Shown: positions 18,705-29,800 of the stretch, in pieces
Numbering within the stretch: the stretch's first letter is position 1
Layout: each line of letters starts with the position of its first letter
Assembly (NCBI GenBank): GCA_964408955.1
Contig: CAYPBK010000003.1
Coordinates: 81,036 to 145,035, forward strand
Length of the DNA: 64,000 bases
Direction: 5' to 3'
Source: JAAYKT01 sp964408955
GTDB taxonomy: Bacteria; Bacillota; Clostridia; Lutisporales; Lutisporaceae
The notes under the pieces: generated by a model
Databases searched by the model: none
Told to the model about the DNA's origin: nothing
Seen by the model: only the letters and a program-made list of their open reading frames with translations
Program-made: the position numbers and the translations under genes

Positions 18705-20843
18705 TTATCTTTCTATTTTTAAATATTTTACTATTGCCGCTGCAGTTTCAGCTTTAGTTAAGGACTTTTTAGGTAAGAAGTATCCATTTTTACCAGTCAT
18801 AATATCAAGACCTGTTACTATGGCTACATAGCCTATAAGCTCATCTTCATAATCATTTTTATCAATATAATCTGTTTTAAAAATTTCTGCTTTTCCAGCT
18901 AAATAACCTATTTCCATTGCATTAACCAGCATTCTTGCCCCATCTATTCTATGAACCTCTTCATTAATATTTATTTCATTTTCTTTTATAATATTTTTTG
19001 CAACTGCCTGCTTATAATACGTATCATACTCTTTATCTATGTCTTCTGAGTTCTTAGTAATTGGGATTATGGGATAGCTGTATGGTTCTAGTGCATTAAC
19101 AAGTATTTTAATGAATTCCTTCTGTTTGATTGCTGAATCAGGTGAAAATTCATTAGAATCAATCTCTATAATCCCAGCATCAACTAAATCTAAAATGTAG
19201 ATTTCCGCCCAATGTCCCTGGATGTCATTAAATAACGTTTCTTTCTCTTTTAGCATTTCAGCATTATAGTTTAAAGCCAAACCTGTCACTGGATCAAGCA
19301 TTCCGGAAAAGTCATTAAAAGAATAAACTAACCTTATTGTTAAATTTTTAGGATAAGGAAGTTCATTATCGTAATGGGTTATATATTTTAAGCCAAAATC
19401 AGCATTTTTAAATAAAGCAGTACCTGCATCCTTTAGTGATATTATATTAATAGCTTTTGGGAATTCAATTTCAGACCAATTATTATAATAGCTTATTATA
19501 TCACCGGTATGACAATTAACGGTAACATTCAAACTATTTCCCGGACAGGGTATGCCATTTATTTTTCTGATAAAGCTAAATTGGTAGCTGGTCAGATTTT
19601 CAATATTTTCGTATTTATTATTACTAGGTTTATATTCTGTTTCTTTAAATTTGTCTTTTGCAACTTTCTTTAAAAAGGTTTCCCCAAGCTCTTTGCTTTG
19701 TTCCTTGGAGTATTTTGGAGTTTCTTTAGATAGTTTATCTAATGCACTATCACCTCTATAAAAATTTTTAATTTCTCCTGTCAGAGCATCTATGGTTATG
19801 CTAGTATAGGAATATTCATTTTCCTTTGGGTCATTATAGTCCCAGGAAAAATTCCATTGTGCTTTTTTCCCATTATCATAGCTGTATAATGAGGAATGAG
19901 TTAAAATTTGCTTTTTGTTATACTTCATGATGCTTTCAGCTATTTTAATAGCTTCATCTTTTTCAATATACTGTGTAGACTCTTCAGTTATTTTAATTTC
20001 TTCAGGGGTAAGGATTTCCTTAACCTCCATACTTTTAGCTGCATCACCGCCGCCGCCCAAAGCCATGTTATATGAGTTATATAAAGATTTTAAGGGCTCC
20101 CCTGTTAGCGCATCTATAGGTCTATTTCCTTCTTTTAGGCTGTAGACTAAAACTGCTTTATCATTTTGAGTTTTACTATCATACTTAATAAAGTAAGAAA
20201 GTTCTAAACAATTAGTCTCATAAAAGAACTTTTTTGCCTCCTCTAGGCTAAGGATTTCAGAAGCCTTTGGCAGGGCATCCTTGTGCCAAGTAAAATTGTA
20301 ATTTTTCAATTCTAAAGTGTTTTTATCAATTCTAACATCAGCTCCATCACCGATAAAGGGAACTCCATTAACCTGTCTGACATATTGGAAATAGTAACCA
20401 TCATAATCATAATATCCTTCTAAAGTCGAAGGCTCTATAAGCTCTAATTCCATATATTTTTGGGGGTGTAATCTTTTAATTAAGGCCTCCGAAATTACAC
20501 AAGCCTCTTCTCTTTTATACTTTGGTAGCTTCGCTGGTGCTTTGTAAATTGAATTCCATCTATTCATATTGGTGATGTCCCCGGTGTCGGCATCAACGGA
20601 AATGTTTATGTATTCATTACCATTAGTCCAGTTGAGATTCCATTGCTTATTATTCTCTTGGGATTCATAATAGCTTTGGTTAAAATCATAACCTTCCGTT
20701 AATAAATCAAAGCTGCCCTTTGCTATTTCGATAGCCTTTTTTAAATCAATTTTAGTATTGCTTTCCTCAGTATCGGCATATAGCAGCGATATATTTGATA
20801 GAAGTATTGCCAATATAAGAATTAAAGAAATTATTTTTTTCAT
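18705..20843 (-). CDS. Secreted YcdB/PepSY-like repeat protein with SLH domains
   Basis: The protein has 712 residues. It starts with a signal peptide (MKKIISLILILAILLSN, then LLYAD). Two repeats follow, each with a helical start, Trp-rich strands and a Thr/Ile-asp-Ala-leu-Thr-Gly-Glu type turn (DADTGDITNMNRW, DALTGEIKNFYRG, NCHTGDIISYYN), the pattern of YcdB/YcdC (PepSY-like) domains. Such domains are often linked to protease inhibition, but the role here is unknown. From about residue 540 to the end are two to three SLH-type repeats (FNDIQGHWAE, SLTKAETAAAIVKYL) for wall attachment. The ATG follows GAGGAGT. It is monocistronic. Confidence 0.8.
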   Translation of the reverse strand: MKKIISLILILAILLSNISLLYADTEESNTKIDLKKAIEIAKGSFDLLTEGYDFNQSYYESQENNKQWNLNWTNGNEYINISVDADTGDITNMNRWNSIYKAPAKLPKYKREEACVISEALIKRLHPQKYMELELIEPSTLEGYYDYDGYYFQYVRQVNGVPFIGDGADVRIDKNTLELKNYNFTWHKDALPKASEILSLEEAKKFFYETNCLELSYFIKYDSKTQNDKAVLVYSLKEGNRPIDALTGEPLKSLYNSYNMALGGGGDAAKSMEVKEILTPEEIKITEESTQYIEKDEAIKIAESIMKYNKKQILTHSSLYSYDNGKKAQWNFSWDYNDPKENEYSYTSITIDALTGEIKNFYRGDSALDKLSKETPKYSKEQSKELGETFLKKVAKDKFKETEYKPSNNKYENIENLTSYQFSFIRKINGIPCPGNSLNVTVNCHTGDIISYYNNWSEIEFPKAINIISLKDAGTALFKNADFGLKYITHYDNELPYPKNLTIRLVYSFNDFSGMLDPVTGLALNYNAEMLKEKETLFNDIQGHWAEIYILDLVDAGIIEIDSNEFSPDSAIKQKEFIKILVNALEPYSYPIIPITKNSEDIDKEYDTYYKQAVAKNIIKENEININEEVHRIDGARMLVNAMEIGYLAGKAEIFKTDYIDKNDYEDELIGYVAIVTGLDIMTGKNGYFLPKKSLTKAETAAAIVKYLKIER

Positions 20844-21181
20844 TGTATGACTCCTCGTATTATAAAGTAGTAGTGTTTACCGTCCCTCTCCAAGGACTGC
20901 ATGTATATCATATTTTATGTAGTGATTACCTCTTTAGACTAATTTTGGTTTAAAAAGTTCCTAAAGCAGTGTTTTTTAAAGCTTTAGCATATACATAAAA
21001 AAAGGATGTAATAGCTTTTTATATACGTACCTAAGACTAATATAAGACAATGATAACAAATTGTACTGATACACATTTGAATAAATGTCATTTAGTCTGT
21101 AAAATTCACAATAATCGATATTATTAGGTTTAAATATTTATTATAATAAAAGTAGAAAAAATGTGTTTAGGGGTGTAGTAA
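20844..21181. other. Divergent intergenic region, no gene seen
   Basis: This 338-base AT-rich gap separates the minus-strand YcdB/SLH gene from the plus-strand transporter gene. Possible -10 boxes are TATAAT at 21142-21147 (plus) and, on the minus strand, a TATAAT about 20 bases before the SLH start codon; neither has a good -35. I see no riboswitch-like conserved blocks. Confidence 0.4.
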
Positions 21182-21709
21182 ATGGTTAGTAATAGTCAAT
21201 TTAATGAAAAGAATAATGTGAAAGAAATTGTAAAGATTGGATTAATGTCTGCTTTTATTTATATATCTACGGCAGCAATAAATGTCCCTATAGGACCCGG
21301 CGGGGTTATTCATTTAGGAGATAGCATGATATTTGTTACTGCTATACTCTTTGGAAGCAAAACTGCAGCAGTATCAGGTGCCATCGGGATGACTTTGTTT
21401 GATTTATTATCGCCTTATGCAATATGGGCTCCTTTTACTTTTGTAGTAAAAGCTGTTATGGGCTATTTAGCCGGTGCTATCAGTCATGGCAAAAACAGCA
21501 ATGGAGAGAGCTTAGGAAGAAATATAGCTGCTATTGCTGTATCAGGCACTTGGATGATATTTGGATATTATATTGCGGAATCTATAATATATAAAAATAT
21601 TATAGCGCCTATAGCCACAATACCTGCCAATTTCTTTCAAGTATTTGGAGGTGCCATAATAGCAATACCATTAACTATTCTTATAAAGAAAAGTGGCTAT
21701 ATTAAATAA
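21182..21709 (+). CDS. ECF transporter S component (substrate-binding membrane subunit)
   Basis: The protein has 175 residues with five to six hydrophobic helices. It matches the energy-coupling-factor S-component family in size and in motifs: the cytosolic N-terminus leads into IGLMSAFIYISTAAI, then a GGVIHLGDSMIFVTAILFG block and SGAIGMTLFDLLSPYA. Such subunits give vitamin specificity and share a central EcfAAT module encoded elsewhere. No riboswitch is visible upstream, so the vitamin is unknown. ATG 21182 follows AGGGGTG. A long terminator follows. Confidence 0.8.
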   Translation: MVSNSQFNEKNNVKEIVKIGLMSAFIYISTAAINVPIGPGGVIHLGDSMIFVTAILFGSKTAAVSGAIGMTLFDLLSPYAIWAPFTFVVKAVMGYLAGAISHGKNSNGESLGRNIAAIAVSGTWMIFGYYIAESIIYKNIIAPIATIPANFFQVFGGAIIAIPLTILIKKSGYIK

Positions 21710-21722
21710 ATAATTTCAACGG

Positions 21723-21774
21723 AAATAAGCAAAAATAAAGGCATTGTTTTCAGTGCCTTTATTTTTGCTTATTT
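21723..21774. terminator. Long perfect hairpin terminator
   Basis: A perfect 21-bp inverted repeat (21723-21743 with 21754-21774) encloses a 10-nt loop. Because the arms are A/T-rich at the base it can act in both directions. Confidence 0.8.
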
Positions 21775-21947
21775 ATCAGTTATAGCATTAAAAAAATGCA
21801 ATGAAATAGTTTTTATTCAGACTATACATAAGAATTACGCTATTTCAATATTTGAATTATGAGATAAAAAAACAGTCATTTGTGGGGTTAATAATACAAT
21901 ATTGGCTAATAATGATTTATAGATGAGAAATGCAATGGGGTGATTGC

Positions 21948-22919
21948 TTGTATATTAAAAAAAAAGTTAAAGTAAAAAAAAGCAGTAATTTTGGTAGCTT
22001 TAAATACAAGTCAAATATGTTTATTATTTTTGTTTTTATATTGTTTTTTCTTATGAAGCTCTCATTATTCAATTGTCTCGGCTTTATAAAGGTAAGCGAT
22101 GCGAAATCCATTATTAAGGACTTTGAAAAAAATTATCTGTACAGTCGTGTTTTTAATAATTCAGAGTATATAAAGCAAAAAGATTCATTGCTAAAAGGCA
22201 GGTATACAACAAAATCAAAAATAGAAAGTTTGATTGAATGGGTAAAAGTAATAGAAAATGATGATTGCACGGAGTTCAAATACATAGATGTTATGCACGG
22301 AAAATTTAATTATTCTCATTATAAAAAAGTTAATTATAAAAAAAAGTTACTGGATTCAAAAACAATGTATATTAGAATAAATAGCTTTGACCATGGTGCA
22401 GAAAACAAGTTTTCCAAGCTCATCGAAAGTTCAAGAAATGTTGATTGTTTAGTATTAGATTTAAGAGGCAATTGTACCGGAAGCTACAATGAAGCTATAC
22501 AAATAGCTGATGATCTGCTTCCTTATGGATTGCCTATTGCGGAAATTGAGTATTCTAATTCAAAGCATATATATTATTCAAATCATTTACATCATAAATT
22601 CAAAGAAATTTATATTTTGATAGATGACAATAGTGGTTTTTGTTCTCAAATAATTTCCTTAGCCTTAAAAGAAAACCTTAAAGACAAGGTCATGATTATC
22701 GGCGACGATAGCGAAGGCAGGGACATTGGTTGGATTTGCATGTCATATGATAACAAAACCAGCATGAGGATTGCCTCCCTAAAATGGAGTATCAATGGCA
22801 AAGATATAAGTGATTTAAACAGACATATCGTTAATAAAAAAGATATCATAACAAAAAGTAGTGAGGAGGGCTTATGTTTAGCAAAAATTATTAAGCTGAT
22901 ATCTAAAAACGGAATATAA
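21948..22919 (+). CDS. Membrane-anchored S41 protease-like protein, probably catalytically degenerate
   Basis: The protein has 323 residues. A basic N-terminus (KKKVKVKKS) is followed by one membrane helix (IIFVFILFFLMKLSLF), placing the rest outside the cell. The region from about residue 135 resembles C-terminal processing (S41) peptidases: CLVLDLRGNCTGSYNEAIQIADDLLP parallels the LVLDLRNNPGG strand, and IYILIDDNSGFCSQIISLALKEN parallels the catalytic Ser strand. The usual GKG with the catalytic Lys is replaced by GDDSEGRDIG, so activity is doubtful. No PDZ domain is obvious. TTG 21948 follows GGGGTGAT; ATG 21930 lies before that site. Role unknown. Confidence 0.55.
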   Translation: MYIKKKVKVKKSSNFGSFKYKSNMFIIFVFILFFLMKLSLFNCLGFIKVSDAKSIIKDFEKNYLYSRVFNNSEYIKQKDSLLKGRYTTKSKIESLIEWVKVIENDDCTEFKYIDVMHGKFNYSHYKKVNYKKKLLDSKTMYIRINSFDHGAENKFSKLIESSRNVDCLVLDLRGNCTGSYNEAIQIADDLLPYGLPIAEIEYSNSKHIYYSNHLHHKFKEIYILIDDNSGFCSQIISLALKENLKDKVMIIGDDSEGRDIGWICMSYDNKTSMRIASLKWSINGKDISDLNRHIVNKKDIITKSSEEGLCLAKIIKLISKNGI

Positions 22920-22998
22920 TTAAGATTTATAGCAGCTAAAAAATATGGTAAAATTAATAAGAAGTTAAATATTTTATTTTAGTAAGAGGGAGGTAAAT

Positions 22999-23991
22999 AT
23001 GAAACCTAAGGTTGCTATAGTTTTTAACGGTGGAACAATTTCAATGTCCATAGACCCTAGAATTGGGGCTGCTATACCTTCTTTGTCAAACGATGAAATT
23101 ATGTCATTAGTTACAAACATAGATAAATTCGCAATAATAGAATCAATTGATTTTTCGCATATGCCCGGACCTCACATAACACCAAAAAAAATGATGGAGT
23201 TAAAAGATTTAGTTGAAAAAACTATTGCCAGGGATGATATAACGGGAGTTATTATTACTCACGGTACAGACACATTAGAAGAAACGGCCTACTTATTAGA
23301 TTTAACTTTGAATACAGCGAAACCTGTTATCGTGACAGGTGCTATGAGAAATAGCTCTGAGCTTGGCTATGATGGTCCATCAAATTTAGCTGCTTCTGTA
23401 TGCACAGCAATTTCGCCGGAGGTTACAAATAAAGGCGTTTTAATTGTAATGAATAATATTGTAAATGCAGCTTCAGAAACAACTAAAACAAATACATTAA
23501 GCTTGGATACTTTTAAGTCTTTGGAATTCGGTGCTATAGGAATAGTAGATAATGATAAAGTTATTCTACATAGAAATGTTATTAATAGACAATACTTACC
23601 TGCAAAAGATATAGAGCCTATGGTAGATTTAATAAAATGTGCATCAGGTATGGATTCAAAATTTTTGAAGTTTTCGGTTGAATCGGGGGCTAAAGGAATC
23701 GTAATTGAAGCATTGGGTAGAGGAAACATACCTCCGACAATGATATCGGGATTGGAATACGCTTTGGATAGTGGTATACCTGTTGTTATGGTATCCAGGT
23801 GTCCTACGGGCAGGGTGCTTGATACCTATGGTTATGAAGGAGCCGGTAAACAATTAAGAAACATGGGGGTAATACTAGGCGGGGACTTGCCCGGTCAAAA
23901 GGCTAGGATTAAGCTCATGCTGGCGCTATCTTTAACTAAAGATATGGAAGAGATAAGAAGGATTATTGAGAACTATCATTACATTGATTGA
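22999..23991 (+). CDS. L-asparaginase, cytosolic type I-like
   Basis: This enzyme hydrolyses L-asparagine to aspartate and ammonia. It has 330 residues and no signal peptide. Both Thr-bearing active-site motifs are visible: FNGGTISMS at residues 9-17 and ITHGTDTLEETAY near 90, followed by VTGAMRNSSELGYDGPSNL. ATG 22999 follows GAGGGAGGT. It is a single-gene unit ended by the hairpin at 24100. Glutaminase side activity cannot be judged. Confidence 0.92.
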   Translation: MKPKVAIVFNGGTISMSIDPRIGAAIPSLSNDEIMSLVTNIDKFAIIESIDFSHMPGPHITPKKMMELKDLVEKTIARDDITGVIITHGTDTLEETAYLLDLTLNTAKPVIVTGAMRNSSELGYDGPSNLAASVCTAISPEVTNKGVLIVMNNIVNAASETTKTNTLSLDTFKSLEFGAIGIVDNDKVILHRNVINRQYLPAKDIEPMVDLIKCASGMDSKFLKFSVESGAKGIVIEALGRGNIPPTMISGLEYALDSGIPVVMVSRCPTGRVLDTYGYEGAGKQLRNMGVILGGDLPGQKARIKLMLALSLTKDMEEIRRIIENYHYID

Positions 23992-24099
23992 TTTTAATTG
24001 AAAAACAATTTGCCTCTATGTCAAGCCTATTTTTGCTATATTCCACACAAAATCTATCAGTAATTATATGGTTTAATAATATAACGATAATTATTTAAT

Positions 24100-24121
24100 G
24101 CGGCAAAGCCGCTTTTTTTAT
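24100..24121 (+). terminator. Terminator after the asparaginase gene
   Basis: GCGGC, loop AAA, GCCGC, then a run of T. Its flank TAATGCGGC is shared with the terminator at 48588. Confidence 0.8.
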
Positions 24122-24259
24122 TTTTGGGGTTCCTACTATTATTTAAATTCTATTCTATATTAACAATACAATTCCTAATGAATATAAAAAGCCAAATTCC
24201 ATAAAATAATTGAGTACAGTTCCGGTGACTTTTCATATCATTTTACAAACACTTAAGGA

Positions 24260-26701
24260 GTGATTAAAATATTAGCGATAATAATGGCCGGCGGAAAAGG
24301 AACAAGGTTACGGCCTCTAACTTGTGGTATTCCAAAGCCAATGGTTCCGATATTTGATAAACCTGTAATGGAATATACTTTAGAATTATTAAAAAAACAT
24401 GGTTTTTACAATATTGGGGTTACTCTATCTTATCTACCTCAGTCTATCATGGACTATTTTGGCAAAGGTGAAAAGCAAGGACTCAACATTGAGTATTTCA
24501 TTGAAAAAAAAGCATTAGGTACCGGCGGCTCTGTACGCAATACAGATAGCTTTTTAAATGGGACTTTTATTGTTATCAGTGGTGATGCTTTAACTGATTT
24601 AGATATAACTAAGGCTATAGCTTTTCATAATGAAAAAAAATCAAAGGCAACAATAGTGTTAAGAAAAGAATCTATCCCAGTAGAATATGGGATTGTAATT
24701 ACAGGTACTGATGGCAGAATTAAACGGTTTTTAGAAAAACCTAGCTGGGGTGAGGTTTTTAGCGATACTATCAATACCGGTATATATATTTTGGAGCCTG
24801 AAGTATTGAGATACTATAAAAAGGGTGATATTTTTGATTTTAGCAAGGATTTGTTTCCTATTCTTTTAAAAGAAAACATACCTATGTATGGATATGTGAC
24901 AGAGGATTATTGGTGTGATATCGGGGATTTACTTTCGTATAGACAAACTCATTTTGATATATTTAACAATAAAATAAGTATCAATTTTAATAAAAAAGAG
25001 ATAGAGGAAAAAATCTATGTTGGAAAGGATGTTTTTATAAGTGATAGTGCTAAATTAAAGCCCCCATTATATATAGGGAACGGCTCTATAGTTGAAAATG
25101 AGGCTATTATAGATTCCTATTCTGTTATTTCGGATAATTGCAGGATAGGTGAAGGAAGCAAAATAAAAAGAAGCGTTCTATGGAGAAATGTGGAGGTAGG
25201 CGACTTTTCAAATATATCCGGGTCAATCCTATGCAACAATTTGATTATTAAAAATAGAATAAATATTTTTGAAAATACTGCTATAGGTCAAAATTCTGTA
25301 ATTTTAGAAAACAGCACGATAAAGCCCGGCATTAAAATATGGCCGGAAAAGAAAATCAACGAAAGTACTATTATTTCTCATAATCTAGTATGGGGAACCA
25401 AATCCTCAAAAAATATATTTGGTTTGAGGGGTATTACCGGTATAGTAAATCAAGAAATAACATCGGAACTCTCATCAGAATTAGGCTCTGTATTTGCTCT
25501 TACAGTTGATACCGGCTCGAATTTTGTAATAAGCAGCGATGGCAAGAGTCAATCAGAAATAGTAAAAGGTGCGGTTATTTCAGGTATTTCATCGGCGGGA
25601 GCTCGTTGTTGTATTATAGAAAACAGTATCATACCAATGACCCGCTTTGCCATTGAATATTTTAAAGCTGCCGGTGGTATTCATATTTTTACGTCGAGCG
25701 AAAGACCATTCACAACACATATTGAGTTTTACGACGATAATGGTGTTAATATAAACAGAACTAAGGAAAGGAATATAGAAAACTTATTAAACACAGGTGA
25801 TTACAACCGTTGCAAAACTAAAGATATTAGCGCCCCTGTAAAAATTGAAAACTTTAAGGAAATATTCATTAATCAGGGTATTGAACTACTACAGCAAAAA
25901 GATGCAATTAGAAGAAAAAGCCTCAAGATACTTGTCTTTTCAAAGTCCCTTAATGCTGCGACAATTGCTGAAGAATACCTTAGGAAAATTGGCTGCGATG
26001 TGAGCATAATAATTGGCAAAGACGAGCTTATTGCAGCTAACTATAAAAATGCAGATTTGAGTTTAGTAATTATGGAAAACGGCGAAGAGGTAGCTTTATA
26101 TGATGCTAAATGCGGTATTATAAAAAATGAAAATTATATGTTGTTTTCAGAGCTCGTAGCGATTAAAGGCTTTGATACTAAAGAGATGGTTTTCCCCTGC
26201 GCATTTCCCACTACAGCTGAGGATATTGCAAATAGGTATAAGATTAAAATACATAGAACACCATCTGATATATCAAGCATAATGAATAAAATCATAGAAT
26301 TAAATAAGAACTTAAAATTGCTAAATCCTCAGCTTATTTTAAATTACAATGGGATATGGGCGTTAGGATATATACTTAGTTATTTAGCAACAGAAAATAA
26401 AACACTTTTTGAGGTTTATTCTAATATACCGAAATTTCATTTCTCTCAAAAAGAAATCCCTTGCAAATGGAATGATAAAGGGAAAATAATTAGAACCTTT
26501 GCGGATAGAATTAATGCTCAGAATGAGGATATGATTGAAGGAGTCAGATTTAAAGACCACCGGGGCTGGTCTTTAGTATTACCTGATAATGAAAAGCCTG
26601 TATTTAATATTTATACTCAAGGGGCAACCCAAGAGTTAGCAAAAGAGTTAACAGCTGATTTAATAGATAGAATAAATGAATTGCTTAATTCAGAGGATTA
26701 G
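24260..26701 (+). CDS. Sugar-1-phosphate nucleotidyltransferase fused to a phosphohexomutase-like domain
   Basis: The protein has about 810 residues in three parts. Residues 1-235 are a nucleotidyltransferase (MAGGKGTRLRPLT, SGDALTDLD, EKPSWGEVFSD, DYWCDIGD). Residues about 250-375 are a left-handed beta-helix of I/V-x-x-x-A hexapeptides. The rest resembles a phosphoglucomutase/phosphomannomutase fold, with RGITGIVNQEIT near its start, but the usual Ser-His catalytic loop appears as ISSAGARC, so mutase activity is uncertain. Mannose-1-phosphate guanylyltransferase is the commonest name for this architecture. The start is unclear: GTG 24260 lies in the ribosome binding site AAGGAGTG, whereas an ATA at 24269 has ideal spacing and aligns with the family N-terminus. 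Confidence 0.8.
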   Translation: MIKILAIIMAGGKGTRLRPLTCGIPKPMVPIFDKPVMEYTLELLKKHGFYNIGVTLSYLPQSIMDYFGKGEKQGLNIEYFIEKKALGTGGSVRNTDSFLNGTFIVISGDALTDLDITKAIAFHNEKKSKATIVLRKESIPVEYGIVITGTDGRIKRFLEKPSWGEVFSDTINTGIYILEPEVLRYYKKGDIFDFSKDLFPILLKENIPMYGYVTEDYWCDIGDLLSYRQTHFDIFNNKISINFNKKEIEEKIYVGKDVFISDSAKLKPPLYIGNGSIVENEAIIDSYSVISDNCRIGEGSKIKRSVLWRNVEVGDFSNISGSILCNNLIIKNRINIFENTAIGQNSVILENSTIKPGIKIWPEKKINESTIISHNLVWGTKSSKNIFGLRGITGIVNQEITSELSSELGSVFALTVDTGSNFVISSDGKSQSEIVKGAVISGISSAGARCCIIENSIIPMTRFAIEYFKAAGGIHIFTSSERPFTTHIEFYDDNGVNINRTKERNIENLLNTGDYNRCKTKDISAPVKIENFKEIFINQGIELLQQKDAIRRKSLKILVFSKSLNAATIAEEYLRKIGCDVSIIIGKDELIAANYKNADLSLVIMENGEEVALYDAKCGIIKNENYMLFSELVAIKGFDTKEMVFPCAFPTTAEDIANRYKIKIHRTPSDISSIMNKIIELNKNLKLLNPQLILNYNGIWALGYILSYLATENKTLFEVYSNIPKFHFSQKEIPCKWNDKGKIIRTFADRINAQNEDMIEGVRFKDHRGWSLVLPDNEKPVFNIYTQGATQELAKELTADLIDRINELLNSED

Positions 26702-26776
26702 AGGAAAAGATGATTTGCCAATTATTTAAGTATGCACCGTTTAAAAAAATAATAACTGAGTAAATATTTTTAATGT

Positions 26777-26815
26777 TTTTATATAGTGAAAAGTGGGCTT
26801 TCCTACTATATAAAA
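26777..26815. repeat. Inverted repeat before the glucan synthase gene
   Basis: TTTTATATAGT (26777-26787) pairs perfectly with ACTATATAAAA (26805-26815) around 17 bases that can add AAAG/CTTT. It could terminate the upstream gene or be a protein-binding palindrome just ahead of the next gene. Confidence 0.5.
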
Positions 26816-26843
26816 TATACTTTGAGAGGTTTAGATTGATTAT

Positions 26844-29800
26844 ATGACAGATATATTTAAAAATAAAGAAATGATTCTTAAAGAAAATATTGAAGATATA
26901 AAAGATGTATTGTTGAAAAAAGAAGAACTGCTGAACCACGCATCTTTGCTGGCACAAAACCACAGGCTGGAAAGAAAACTTGGATCAACAAAAATATTGG
27001 GAAAAAGGCTGGAAAGAAACTATAAAGGCATCTTTAGCATATATAAGGAGCTTAATAATGTAGCGAATACTGGGGGAGACTTATCGCCGGCTTCTGAATG
27101 GTTATTGGATAATTTTTATAAAATAGAGGAACAAGTGAAGGATGTAAAACAAAACTTGGAAGCCGATAGATTTGTCAGACTTCCGACTTTAGCCGGGAGT
27201 CATTTAAAAGGGTATCCAAGGGCATATGCAATTGCTCTGGAATTGGTTTCCCATTCTGATGGGAGGGTGGATGAAGAAACTCTTATAGGATTTACCAAAG
27301 TGTATCAAAGCGCACAAATAATGACTATAGGAGAGATTTGGTCCTTATCACTTATGCTGAGAATTGCTTTAATAGAAAATATAAGAATAATAAGTGGAAT
27401 GATTTATAACACGCAGATACAATGGGCAATGGCAGAAAAAGCATTATTGTTGGATGAAGAAGCACTATTTAAAGAAATAGATGGCAGCCTGAATAAAGGG
27501 CTTGAATTATCATATATAGAACATATGCTTGCTAAAATACGGAGAGAAGGGTTGGATCTTAATGATGTACAGTATTATATTGACTTAAAACTGGAAGAAT
27601 ACAATACTACAATAAACGATATAATCAAGAACGAACATAAAAATCACGCAATTAGAAGGATATCCATAGGAAATTCAATAACAAGCCTCCATGGGATTTC
27701 CACCTTAAACTGGAATGACATTTTCGAGTCCATAAGTGTTGTGGAAAAAAAATTAAAAAATGATCCATCCGCAGTTTATGCAAAAATGGATTTTGAGTCT
27801 AGGGATTATTATAGAAAAGTTATAGAAAGAATATCAAAACAATGGAAGATTACAGAAATAAAAATTGCGAACCAAGCTATCAGTTTAGCTAATGAGGCGG
27901 CAAAGGATGAAAAACCTGAAAAAGAAAAACATGTAGGTTATTATCTTATTGACAAAGGTCGGGGACGTTTATTTAAAAGTTTAAAAATTGGCAAGGATTA
28001 TTTTAAACTAGAATCAATATCGTTATATGCTTTGTCTATATTAATTATATCAATTCTTGTAACTTTTTTATCCTTTAATGTAATATATAATGGTTCTTAC
28101 ATATCGCTATTATTAATTTTGCCATTTATATTTATTTCTTCTTCAGAGGTAGCTGTTACTACAACAAACTATTTATTTATGAAATCCTACCCGCCTACTT
28201 TTTTGCCTAGGTTAGAGTACATTGACGAAATTCCAAAGGAAGCCGCAACTATGGTAATAATTCCATCTCTTCTGATAAATAAAAAGGATGCTGAAGAACT
28301 AGTGAAGAAAATGGAAGTTTATTATCTGGCTAATAAAGATAATAATTTATATTTTTCCATAGTAGGGGACTTTGTGGATGCAGAGAAAAAGGTTTTAGAT
28401 GATGATAATGAGATATTAGAAACTGGAATTGAAGAAGTAAAAAAACTAAATGACAAATACGCTAAGGAAAAAGAAAGGTTTTTTTATTTTCACAGAAGAA
28501 GGATTTTCAATGAAAGCCAAAAAAGATGGATGGGATGGGAAAGAAAAAGAGGCGCTATCATTGAACTAAATAACTTCTTAAAAGGTGATAATGACACTTT
28601 CCAAGTAAAGCCGGAGGCAAAAAGTTTGGAGGGTTTGCGTTATATTATTACAATTGATGCTGATACGAATCTTAAGATGAATAGTGCAAAAAAATTGATT
28701 GGAATTATTCAACACCCTTTAAATAAAGCAGTTTATGATAATAACAGCAGATTGATTGTAGAAGGCTATGGGATAATTCAACCAAGAATAGGTCTGAATA
28801 TTGAAGATACAAGTAAAACAGTTTTCACAAAAATTTATACGCACTGCAAGGGCATTGACCCATATACCACAGCGGTGTCTGATGTTTATCAAGATGCATT
28901 TGGTGAAGGAATATTTACCGGTAAAGGTATATATGATTTAAAATATTTTAATAATGTTATGGAGAATAAAATTCAAGAAAATACTATTTTAAGCCATGAT
29001 CTTCTGGAAGGAAGTCTGATGAAAACCGGTCTTGCTTCTGATGTTGAGTTAATTGATGGTTACCCTGCAAAATACAAATCTTATACGATGAGGTTACACC
29101 GCTGGACAAGAGGCGATTGGCAATTAATAAAATGGTTGTTCAATAAAAAATTGTTATCTCCTTTATCAAGATGGAAAATTGCGGATAACCTTAGAAGAAG
29201 TCTTGTAGCTCCTTCACTTTTTTTAATTATTCTATTAGGAGCTGTCATTTATAAAATCAATTTCCTGGCTATTGCAGGATTTTCAGCATTAATACTTTTT
29301 TATCCAAGTTTATTAAACATTATAGATACGTTGTTTTCGGGGAAAAAATATTTTATAGAAGCTTTTGTTTTATTAAGAAAAGGAATACATCGAATGTTGT
29401 TCCAATTTACCTTTTTGCCTTATAACGCATATCTTATGATGGATGCGGTAGTAAGGACCCTTTTCAGAGTATTCATTTCAAAAAAAAATCTTCTGGAATG
29501 GGTTACCGCTGCTGAGGCAGAGAAAAAATTAAAGGATAAAAAGAAAGATTATTTTATTAAAATGAAAGCTTCTTTATTTTTAACCTCATTTTTAGCTGTT
29601 TTAATATTATTTGTAGATAGGAGGAACTTCCTTTATTACGTTCCTTTTGCTGTTTTATGGTTATTCGCACCATATATTGCTTATGAAATAAGTGTTGTAG
29701 ATGAAAAAGAAAAATATAACTTTAATGATAATGAAAGCAAGGATTTAAAGCGAATTAGCAGGAAAACCTGGGCTTACTTTGAAGATTTTATTAAGGAAGA

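Noticed and set aside
26710..26763. A 17-codon ORF before the glucan synthase gene
   Set aside because: Short, AT-rich, not recognisable, and its ribosome binding site is only moderate.
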